Positions 22,261-32,520 of a stretch of 64,000 nucleotides of DNA are shown piece by piece (the first letter of the stretch is position 1; each line of letters opens with the position of its first letter). The stretch is from Thuidium tamariscinum (Eukaryota; Streptophyta; Bryopsida; Hypnales; Thuidiaceae). The notes under the pieces were generated by a model, which searched no databases, was not told the DNA's origin, and saw only the letters and a program-made list of their open reading frames with translations. The position numbers and the translations under genes are program-made. The stretch lies in NCBI GenBank assembly GCA_947034885.2, contig OX344758.2:11745067-11809066 (forward strand), read 5' to 3'.

Positions 22261-25200
22261 TTAACCCTCAAAGACACAACCCCCATGACCAAGGTAGTCA
22301 CCAAAATGCTCTAACTAGGGCTTTTTTTTTCATTTTTGGAGAATAGCCACAATGGGAGCATTTTTGAGTGGTTTGGAGGTAGGGGACTTTTGTGGGTACA
22401 TATTTAGAAGGAGCATGGTGGAAGTGCAAGATTTGTGATTAGCTTTAGAATTTCAAAGCCTATTCACTGTCCAAAATAGGGGCACCTTTTGCAACGTGCA
22501 TCCACAATTGAATTCATATTTTGAGGGGCCTTCTTTAGTGTTAATGCATTAGAAATAATTCTAGAAATATTTCATTGCATATTAGATTTTCTATGATGAA
22601 AAGAAATTCAATTCAAAGGAAGCAATTGGTCCCCTATTAATAGATCCAAATTGACTTTCAAAATTCAAAGGTATTTGATAGATATAATATTGATTACATT
22701 GAATCATAGATATTAAAATTTTTTAAGGATTTAAGGTTTTCAAACTAAATTTTTATTATAGATTAAAAGATTTTGGAGATTTTCTTTCATATTTATATAT
22801 CTTATCCATATAATACATTGGACAAAACATGGCACAAGATATATGGTTGGCAAGTTTTGGATGATCATATAGATGCTAGTATTAATATAGGCTATAGTTT
22901 ATTCAATTGTTAAAATGTATTACTAGTATAGATTTCAATTTTCTTTAATAAATTCCAACAATTTAAAATAGTGTACATTATATATAACTACAAAAGAAGT
23001 ATATTTCAAAATCTTCAAGCTATACATTTTCTAATAAGTCTTATTGTTTTTAGTGGTAGTCACACCATCACTATTTGTACTATACCATGTAGTAATGATA
23101 GTTGTCATTCTTGTTGAAAAATTAATTAAAGTTTGCAAATGTGATTCAACATAAGCTTAAGATAATATAGAAATTCCATTTGAAAAAGTTTTTTTCTTTG
23201 GAAATGATATCCCAAAAATTTTGATATGTATTTTAAGAAATATCTTTTGCTAACCTTAACCATAAATTATAGAAGTCATGAATTGAAGATTTATGTAAGA
23301 AAAAATGGATATATCATACTAAATAAAGTAAACATATAAATATCATTGTGGTCAATTAATTAGAGTTTAGAATGATTTGATTTATAAAACACAAGAAAAA
23401 ACAACTCATTCCAAGATGTATGAACAATAGAGTCAACTTTTTTTGTGTCCCAAAGCACTACATAGACAACATTTGAAATTTTTTTTTAAACTATAGACAA
23501 AAGTAGAGTATTAATTTCTAATTAAAGAACTTTTAGGAATTTGATGAGTTTTTGCCATGAGATATCATCACCAAATTTTTTATTGAAATTGTCATTGCAT
23601 TCTTAAAGAAACATCAAAATGTTGACAAACACTATTTGTCCATGTACACAGTCAATCATAAAAAAACATATTATTTGCCCCACTCATTTATTGTACACTT
23701 GTGATTACATTGACATAGAATAGAATGAAATCATCTCACGAGGGTTGTTGTTATGTGCACCTATAAATGTGAGCCCAAAAGTGTGAGCCCATTAGCCTAA
23801 AAGACAACATAATTATGGAATAGGTATCTATAGTATACAAACTTTCTACAGTTATAGTGCAACTATGTAATAAATACCTATATTATAGGTGGTTGAGTAA
23901 TAATCACCTTCAAGGGTTGTTCTAAATCCATGTATATACATACTTACTTAAGGTTCACATACTCGCATTTTCATGCTTGTATATTAGCATCATAGATCAT
24001 CTCATAGCTAGAAAATGAACATGACAATGAAGTGTAAAATAGGCAAATACAAAATGTTTGAAAATCTCTATTTATAGTCATTTGTGATTACCAAGTGTCA
24101 AAGGGGGCCCAAACTAAAGACCCCAAATCTATTAAGAGCTTAGTTTCCATTTGCAACCAAAAGTTATCAATATTACCCTCAAATACCTTTGTCATAAATA
24201 TGAAATCAACTTGTCTAAAATTACTATAAATCATGTCATTTATATGTGTAGAATATGATCACCTAGTCGAAGATTTACATTTATAAAATCATGTTTTCCA
24301 GATAGATTCAAGTGATTTTTAATGCTAATATAGATGGACACATGTGTATATATTTAGATATACAAATTGATATACACACATATACACACACAAATATATA
24401 TATATATATATATAATTTATATTTATATTCTATTTCCAATTTATTCATAGATTTATTTTATATTTTATTTTAGACTTGTTTATTCAAAGATAATAATTAT
24501 ACATATAACTATTTATATATATATATATATGTAATTAATGTTATATCAATATGCATTTTGCACACATTTTACGTGAGACAACCATGAGTAAAAAAGATTG
24601 CTAGTTAGTAAAGGGCCTTCTTTTATAAGAGGCAAATGTTGCATTATGCATGAATGCCTTACAAACTTGACACGAGGCTTGAGATGAACATATCCCGTTA
24701 ATTCATACTTAACCAACATGTGGATGGAGTTAGATCTTTCTCTCATCCTTTTACATATTAGAACTCCTACATGGCCAAAGTAAAAAATATTTATTTCAAT
24801 TTCTAAAAGCGTTTTTCTTTCTCACATTACTAAAGTAGGCCAAATATAGTTTTCCAATACAATAATTCCTTGCATCTCATAAATGAAAATTTTGTTCAAA
24901 AACAAGTTTGTCTTAGGACCCACATTGTATAATCTTAAAATCAACTATTTCAATGTCCACTCCCACAATCTCTCTTAAATTTCATTCAAGCCTATAAAAG
25001 TTCCATTAAGGTATACAAATTGAAATTTGCCCTCAACCCATTTATGTCTAATGTAGATAAAACATTACAAGGTTGGGAGTATCAACACTTCAATGTAGAA
25101 TTGGATTACGAAGGGTTGGAAATGAGTTGAAATCAGTAAAGGTTTTAAGATTTCATAACTTCATGTGGGTTCTACCATAAATTCTCTATTTGGTAGTTGT

Positions 25201-26294
25201 TTAATTCATTATTTCAACAATCTCAAGGGACATTTTATTATTATCATTGCTCCAATTAAAGGTAGGTATTCTAAAGAACCATATTAGAATTCAAATGGAC
25301 TTGAATAGTCTTCCTTTAAGACAACAATGGGAAACTATATGTTTTATGCTTTTGACCATCTATATTGTGTCTTGATTTATTGAAAAATTAGTTGATCAAA
25401 GTACATGTAAAAAATTTATTTAGTTTATTGTTCTATTGTAAAAAAAACTATGAATCCAATCACTCCAATTGTGTGCAACAACCAAAAAGCCGACAATGCA
25501 TCAACATCCTAAATCACGTTTCATTTATGAATTCGACCCTTCGTACCATGTTACATCCAACAAAATGACACCAATGAATGCCATAGGTCTTGAAGCAAAA
25601 TGCTAGTATGTGAAGGTGAATTGATCCCTTTGCTCATCCCTAAGGGAAAACATTAGAATTTTTATTTTTCCCAACATGCTGAAATTGTCAAATTTTGAAT
25701 TCATATTTTCAATGAGAGTCCCACAATTTGTTTGGGGAGGTGTAAAAGACAAATTAATCAAGCACAAAATAGGGAGTCTTTGTTTTTTTAACTATACTTT
25801 TGGAATGACTTAGTGAGGGGCAAGCAAGGTAGGGGGCAAGGGAGAAAGAACCTTCTTAATGCCCCATTTTTTTCCCCTAGAAAAAATATTGGATTTTTAT
25901 TTTTTACATATGATAAACTTTCTAAACTCTTTTGCAATCAGAGACCCCAAATTAGCTAGATTGGATTAGGATTTAGTGATCCCTTCAAATATGGCTTACC
26001 AACGTTCCCATAACTGGCTAAATTTCACTCAGTTTCTACCCAAAAAATCCTTGCGCTACTATTACATTGTGAAAAAAGGCTTTTAATGTAACCATTTTAG
26101 TCAAAATTACAACAAACAATAAAATTTGATAGCCAATTTGCAACTTCTTCTATAGTAAAATTAGCATATATTTAGTTAGTTTTGTCTTTTAGTACTCCCA
26201 ATGATCCTTTACAACTTGCAAAATCCTTTCTTTTCTATTTTGTTCTGATACTACTTACTCTTAAGATAGCCAAAGTTGATGCATGTTCTTCTTA
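22261..26294. other. AT-rich gene desert; TTAACCC end and TA-rich microsatellites
   Basis: It begins with TTAACCCTCAAAGACACAAC, similar to left ends of the TTAA/CCC elements, but no matching right end was found. Simple repeats of TA/CA type lie at about 24360-24415 and 24513-24531. No coding sequence was recognised. Confidence 0.45.
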
Positions 26295-26578
26295 TTAGGA
26301 GGGATTTGAGGGCTCCAAAGGGCCGTTTCGAGACTGTTTCCGAAAACTGGTCTGGGAATGACTAGCCGCTGTCAAGCCAGTATTTCTCAAAAAAAAAAAA
26401 AAAAAATTAATCTTGAAATATGAAAAAAAAGTCCAAAATAAAATTCAAGAAAAAAAATTAATGACGCGGCAATCGCTCGATCACGTAGGATTCCTACAAA
26501 ACTCCGTTCCTGCAGCAGATTACGCGATTTTGAGCTGTGGGAACTCATAGGCTCCTAGAGCCCTCAAATCTCTCCTAA
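26295..26578. mobile_element. MITE with 21-bp terminal inverted repeats
   Basis: The left end TTAGGAGGGATTTGAGGGCT (26295 on) pairs with the right end at 26558-26578, which reads TTAGGAGAGATTTGAGGGCT on the minus strand. That is one mismatch in 20, and the following C also matches. The 284-bp body contains an A18-type run at about 26389-26406. A TTA...TAA flank could belong to the ends or be a relic of a Harbinger-type site. No direct duplication is proven. Confidence 0.68.
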
Positions 26579-27315
26579 TGTGAAAGGTAGCATAAAGGAG
26601 AGGACCCATTTCCAATCAGCATGCTATTTTGGCACGTTAGGCTGTTGAATTTTCGATCAACTGTGATATAGGGGACACCTCACATTCATGTGGAAACACA
26701 AGGGGTTCCCAAATGTTTGGGAGGTATACATTATCCGCTATGAATGATCACCACATGAACATTGAAAGCCACAATGACCTCATACATCCATTTTGTCATT
26801 AACCTATGGTTGGAAATAAGTTTGTCTATAGATCAAGAACGGGGTAAAGAGAATCTTTAAGGAAAAAATTTGTAGCAATTTCATTTTTGAAGGAAAATTA
26901 TAAAAAATTATGAAATCCTATTGAAATCTATCGCTTGACACAGAAAAATTTCTTCCTGAACCTTTCACACAGTGCAGATAGGTTGAATCGCTTAAGTGAT
27001 TGGAAATAGGTCGTCATCCTGATATTGCACTGAATTCTAAAAACAATTTTGGAATCACTGTGACTTACTGTATTTAAGGTGGGTACACCTAAAAGTGCCA
27101 CTTATTCTTACTGTGCCTAGCTCTTGTTATCATGTTGTTCAGATTTTCATGCAATCTTGTTGGCAAGTGAAAGCAAGTTCCAATGCACCAAAGAACAGAG
27201 GATTTAGATACCATATGCAAAAGTTATTAACAGTCAAAGTGTGTTTCTGAAAGCGCCATCTATAGTCTGGGTACATGACTGATTTTGAAAATGTATGCAC
27301 ATTGTAGATGGCGCT
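26579..27315. other. AT-rich non-coding sequence with a short inverted repeat at its right edge
   Basis: No gene seen. The inverted repeat AAAGCGCCATCTA (27250-27262) / TAGATGGCGCTTT (27305-27317) closes this stretch. Its right arm runs directly into the TTAA of the next element. Confidence 0.5.
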
Positions 27316-27864
27316 TTAACCCCTAAAAGCCCAAGGGGTTAGGACAAAACACAAATGTGTTATAAAATGAAAGTTCTGTAACTTTTTTGAAGTTGGTATC
27401 AAAGAAGATAATGTAAAGCACAAAATGTAGAAATTATCCGTACGGTCAAAATTGTAAAATTATTTTTAGATTTTTTTCAAATGAATTTTGAAGATATAAC
27501 TTCAAAAATTCACCAAAAATACAATTTCTTTATTTAGTACATGATTTTTTTTTTGATTGGTTAAAATTGTGGTTTCTATTGATTTGTGAAAAAATGCAAA
27601 AGATCTAGTAATGAGACCATCAATACTTTCCCAAAATAGTAAGTTTTTCAACACTAGGCATTTCTAAACCTTTTTGTGCTATATCTATTATAATTTTTGT
27701 TTGAACGTACTGATCTTAGTTTTGAATATCAATGTTGAAAGAAAACCCAATTTTTTAAAAACTGAAAAAAAAAAAAATTTGAAAAAAGTTTTTTTCTTGC
27801 CCGAAAATTCTGCCCGAAGTCAGGCAGCGACCAAAAAATGGTCGTTTGAGCGCTTAGGGGTTAA
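27316..27864. mobile_element. TTAA-bounded element with CCC-type inverted ends (copy 2)
   Basis: The left end is TTAACCCCTAAAAGCCCAA. The right end read on the minus strand from 27864 is TTAACCCCTAAGCGCTCAA (16 of 19 agree). Length is 549 bp, without a convincing coding frame. Its right TTAA (27861-27864) is also the left TTAA of the next element. Confidence 0.62.
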
Positions 27865-28595
27865 CCCCTAAACGACGGGCCTATGACCACTGGTTTGTAG
27901 ACTCCTCTCCCGTCACACAATTTGTTACCGTTTTAGAACCAGTCATGTCTGAAAAATTTTATTTTTATTTTTCAGAGATGAAAGTACATCTCTTCTATAC
28001 TTCACAGAAATTTTAGATTTTTTTGAGGAAAATTGATTTTCATGACAGTTTTTGAAGAAAAAGTAAAGAAAAAATAATAGAAAATAGAAAATAATCTCAA
28101 AAAATCTGAAAATTTCACCATGTGTGTACATTATAGTGACAAACATTATGGTGTAAACTCAACTTCCGTGTACACCTATTTCTAGGCTGCAGTGAACATT
28201 AAAAATGCAGCCAAAATTCAAATTGCTATAAAACATTCGATTTTACGAATTTTTCCAAAATTCCAATTGGAGTAGAAACTAGAAGTGAGGACCTTCATTT
28301 TGTTAGTTGGGCTCAAATTCAGAAAATGTCATTTTCAAGGAGAAATTTCAAATTTACTCAATTTCTCAAAATACACTAAAACAACAAATTCTGCCATCCG
28401 TTTTTGGTAATTACTTCTCAACCACATGAAATCAAACATCATCCAGACAGAAAACTTTGTTGGACACTCTTCGAAACTCAACATGCAAGGGCATTAAAAA
28501 AAATACAGATGAAAAAACTATTGTTCAGCTCTTCTTCTGCTCCCGTGCAGTCATCCAAACACCACGGAATGGCTTCAGCGTCGTTTAAGGGTTAA
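27861..28595. mobile_element. TTAA-bounded element with CCC-type inverted ends (copy 3)
   Basis: The left end is TTAACCCCTAAACGACG. The right end (28579-28595) on the minus strand is TTAACCCTTAAACGACG (16 of 17 agree). Its interior at 27900-28535 is repeat family D, also found without these ends at 11230-11875. Length is 735 bp and non-autonomous. Confidence 0.68.
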
Positions 28596-28880
28596 GGTCA
28601 AGTGCCATTTTGGGTGTACCTACCTTAGGGGAAAAAGTGAAGGTCGAGCCTGACACATGCTGACTAGAATTGACTGCTTATCATCCAAAAATTAGAGAGG
28701 GCCGGGGCTGCAGCACTCGGGTTCAGTCCACCCGACCCCAGCAGGCCGGCACCAGTTCTACCGGTACGGACCCCGGTATGCTGAAGTAAAATACGATCTG
28801 ATACTGTATATCGGCATGCCCGCACCCGATCTGATTTCGGATATTTTGAACTGTACGTGGACGGGTACATGTATGGAAAT
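28596..28880. other. GC-rich islet in repeat DNA
   Basis: About 28640-28870 is unusually GC-rich for this region, with CCGGGGCTGCAGCACTCGGG, ACCCGACCCCAGCAGGCCGG and ACCGGTACGGACCCCGGTA. A similar short motif, ACCGGCCCCGGTATA, occurs near 41818. The minus frame 28664-28870 has no domain. It may be part of a transposon end or an inserted foreign-composition fragment. Confidence 0.4.
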
Positions 28881-30747
28881 CATTTCATAGCTTTATACTG
28901 CTCCTGATTTGATTTGAAGTGAAGTTCCTCTGCTGGTATTGGGCCACGCTCACCATTGGCCACTAACTTAGAACTACAGTAGTTTGTACACAAACATGCA
29001 TGAGAGATTTCAGCAAGTGGAAGGTAATGCAAGGGGAAGAGGCTCATAAAGCACTCATTTAAGAGCTGGTCTGCCTTTTCCATGTATTTCCCTAGATGGG
29101 AATATTTTTAGCCTATTTTTCAGTCAAGGAGAAATAGATGAGGAATCTAATGCAAGTCATTTCATATTTTTTGAAGCATTATTGAATTAGTTATGAATTT
29201 TCAAACACATGCTGGCATAGGACCCTATTTGTGATCAATAGGCCTTGCAAACCTATACATGCGCAGTTTGAAAAAAAATCTCGCTTGGTTCAAAAACTAG
29301 CACTACAACATGTAAAAAGTAATAGAATTTGTTTCTAAATGCGTCCCTTTCTAACACTAAAATGAATGCTTGAATAAATCATTATTGTAGATTTTTTAAC
29401 ACTTGAAAGAAGGTAGTTCAACAACCAATTCTTATTTTGAATATAATCAATAGACACCTATCCACTTAGTTCTAGTTAAGAATGAACCCATTGGCACTCT
29501 GAAACCATCCTTTCAATTAATAGAAAACAAATCTTAGCATGCTTCAATGTAATCCACAACTCATTTTCTCACAATCAATTATCTATTTCAAAGCCTCTTA
29601 GTGGATAAGTGCAAAAGCTTAAGCGGTTTAAGAGCCCTCTCCTACAATCATCCCTACATACAATTGGATGGGTTTTTTTGGGTTTTTTTTTATCAATTAA
29701 TTCAATTACACAAAGATGAATGCTGACTAAGGAAAAGGCAATCCCTTTTAAGAATTTTTTGTTTTTTTGTTTTAGTTTTTTGAACAACTGGGCAGGCCCA
29801 TTGCATTACGAAATTTTTGGTTTTATTTTATGGACCCTAACCACCACATAGAGTGAGGAGTTGAATTGCCCATAACATTCAATTGACTTCAACCAAGCTG
29901 CCTCCAAGTCCTTCTTCTTACGAGTTCTCATCCACAAAATTCATCCACTAATCATTCTTATAAGCTTCACAATAAGCTTCAAGATATTGCAGTACACTTA
30001 TGACGAACACCTTCGTGAAATTTGTCTATAACTTTTGAGTGAGACTCCAAATCTCAAATGAATTTTTGGAGGTGAAACTTAATTTTATTTCCCAACTTTT
30101 TTTAATCCAAAGTTTTTCAAAAAAAATTATTTTAGTATGCGTAAATGAGGTTTGAAATTTTAATTTTAATACAATTCTTGTTTCTGACTTAACTAAGAAT
30201 AACAAGCTCCTACTAATTTTCAATACAAATCCCATATTGTGGGTTTTACCTCCCACCAACTCATATCTATATAAAGATTTGGCTTCCTAAGTGGAACTAT
30301 AAACCATGAATTACTTTCACATCAAAGTGAGATAATCTCTACTTAACATCATTAATCTTGAAGAATTGGATGCTAATTGTTGAGGGTTTTATTTAAAATT
30401 ACTTGGTTTGCTAATAAAATGTGCACATACACCTGATGTTTCAAGAATGCTAAGGTTTAGTGACGATCTAGACAAAAAAATTTGAAGATTTCTAAATGAT
30501 ATAGAGAAAATTCAAATGAGATACTGGCATCCAAAATGTCATGTTTAGAAATCAACCAAGTAGAATAAAAAACTTTAGGCAATTTCATCAACTATTCTAG
30601 CAATGCTTAGAATATTTATCATTTGGATTTTTGTTTTCTTGGTGGATAGCTAAGGGAAGAGGGAGTAGGGCGAAAATTTTTTCCTAGTCAACCAGGGGAT
30701 ATAGGAGGTGTCCCACCATGATAATTATACGAGCCTTAGTAGGTTTA
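28881..30747. other. Non-coding sequence with parts of dispersed repeats
   Basis: 29090-29230 resembles 10500-10690. About 30010-30200 resembles half of the fold-back units inside the CACTA-type element (CTATAACTTTTGAGTG, then TAGTATGCGTAAATGAGGTT). No gene was recognised. The minus frame 30026-30259 lies wholly in this repeat. Confidence 0.45.
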
Positions 30748-31099
30748 CACTACAAGGGAAATGAGCCCTAATCTACAAAAAATTTGACAAAAAAGTGTCC
30801 AAAATGACAACCTAATGTCCGAAATAACAGCCACAACTTCTGAAAGTTGACACTTTGTCAATGTGGTCAATATTGCAATGTTTGTCAAATTCTTGTCAAT
30901 TTCTCAATCAATTTTGACAAACAAAGTTAATGTCTTTTTAGAAACCCAACAAGATTTTACATATAATTTTTATTTTATATACAAAATGTCATTGCAATCT
31001 TCAACCAATCATCATCAACACCTTAGCATTACTTGTTTATAGGGGAGTAAAACTCCCTCTATTTGGAGTGGTAGGAGGTCGACCAATCCATGTAGGATA

Positions 31100-31560
31100 T
31101 ATAAATTCTTGAAGTTGTGAGAGCTCATAGTTAAGTTAAAAACTCAAAATTTTGTATTAAAACTAGGATTTCAGACTTCATTTAAGCATAGTATAATATC
31201 TTTTTTCAAAAACATTTGAACTAAGACTAGTCAGAATATAAATTGGAGTTTCAAGTCCAAAAATCCATTTGACATTTCAAGTTTCCAATCAAAAGTTATG
31301 AACAAATTTCAAAGAGGAAGTTTGAAAAAATATAATAAGAACAATTTCAAACACCTCTTTGAAATTCCATAACTTTTGATTGAAAACTTGAAATGTCAAA
31401 CGGATTTGTGTAAGAAAATTTTTAATTGATTTTCTAACTAATATTAGTTCAATTTCTTTTGAGAAAATATATTATACTATGCCTAAATGAGGTCTGAAGT
31501 CCTAGTTTCAACACAATTCCTATTTCTAAGTTAACACTAAGACCACTGAAACTATTATAC
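31100..31560. repeat. Fold-back unit 1 inside the CACTA-type element
   Basis: The core arms at 31268-31317 (TTTGACATTTCAAGTTTCCA then ATCAAAAGTTATG) pair with 31354-31400 (CATAACTTTTGATTGAAAAC then TTGAAATGTCAAA). Outer arms also match, with TTCA(G)ACTTCATTTAAGCATAG at about 31168 against CTATGCCTAAATGAGG at about 31477. Confidence 0.65.
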
Positions 31561-31611
31561 AACTAGATCTAAAACCCAATTTGCACAAAATCAGTAATCA
31601 AATATTTGTAA

Positions 31612-31635
31612 TTAACTCCTAAAAGACCAAGGCAT
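31612..31635 (+). repeat. Solitary TTAA/CCC-type left end
   Basis: TTAACTCCTAAAAGACCAAG is close to the left end of copy 2 at 27316 (TTAACCCCTAAAAGCCCAAG), with two mismatches in 20. No right partner was found, possibly because of later insertions. Confidence 0.4.
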
Positions 31636-31801
31636 TTATAGACTCAAAACTATTTCAAAATACTTGTCTCTAAAGCAAGGTCAAAACCTTTTTCAAATTT
31701 TTATTTTTTTGATGACTTCAACTATAGGAACTTTTGGTTAACTTGTTAAGTACATTGATCCAAAATTATAGAATGAATATCTTCACCAATTTCAAGATCA
31801 A

Positions 31802-32010
31802 CTAGGGTGGCTCGTGCCGTTGCCACGGTCTTTTTTATAATGTATAGAAACTTCAAAATTCAATAACTTTCATGCCGTAGGTTGGAACACCATGAATCAA
31901 AGCCCGTGCACCCCTCCTCGCCGAGGGCTTTCCGACGGTACCAAACACGCACCCGGGGGACTCACGGTCGGGGAGATCTCAACGTAACAAACATCCAAAC
32001 AAACAAACAG
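31802..32010 (-). mobile_element. Helitron-like repeat, family B copy 3, nested in the CACTA-type element
   Basis: On the minus strand it ends GTGGCAACGGCACGAGCCAC, one more C, then CTAG (31805-31802) before host T. GTGGC and GCCAC at the two sides of that block can form a 5-bp stem just before the terminus, as Helitron 3' ends often do. The body matches copies at 9679 and 12643. Its place inside the CACTA-type element shows it inserted later. Confidence 0.6.
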
Positions 32011-32089
32011 CATATCTTCATAGGGGGATGTGCCTAAACTCCAAAATGTAGACTTTTCCAACCCTTCCAAAAGGTGTTTTCCCCTAACT

Positions 32090-32520
32090 CATAGTGTTCA
32101 CATTAAGTTAGAAATAGGAATTGTGTTGAAAGTAGAACTTCAGACCTCATTTAGGCATAAAAGAATGTGTTTTTTCAAAAAAAATAGAACTAACATTAGT
32201 TAAGAAATAAACTCAAGTCTTGCATTCAAATATTCTTTTGACATTTCAAATTTCCAATCAAAAGTTAAGAAATTTCAAAGAAGTATTTGAAATTATTCTT
32301 ATTATATTTCTTGAAACTTCCTCTTTGGAATCTGCCTATAACTTTTGATTGAAAACTTGAAATGTCAAACTTATTTTTGAAATAAAAACTCCAATTTATA
32401 TTCTAACTAGTCTTAATTCAAAGTTTTTTGAAAAAAGACATCCTACTATGCTCAAAAGAGGTTTAAAATCTTAGTTTCATTACAAAATTATCGATTTCTA
32501 ACTTCACTATGAGCTCAGAA
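32090..32520. repeat. Fold-back unit 2 inside the CACTA-type element
   Basis: The same two-armed design as unit 1: TTGACATTTCAAATTTCCAA (about 32248) against AACTTTTGATTGAAAACTTG (about 32341), with outer arms CTTCAGACCTCATTTAGGCA and ACTATGCTCAAAAGAGGTTT. A conserved GGTCGACCTCCTACC block at about 32550 is the inverse of the one near 31075. Confidence 0.6.

Noticed and set aside
28711-28727. GGTTCA-containing sequence resembling a tRNA B box
   Set aside because: It does not fit GGTTCRANYCC and no A box or cloverleaf could be drawn around it.
30026-30259. 77-codon minus-strand frame
   Set aside because: It lies inside a repeat that also occurs in the CACTA-type element, where the frame is not conserved.
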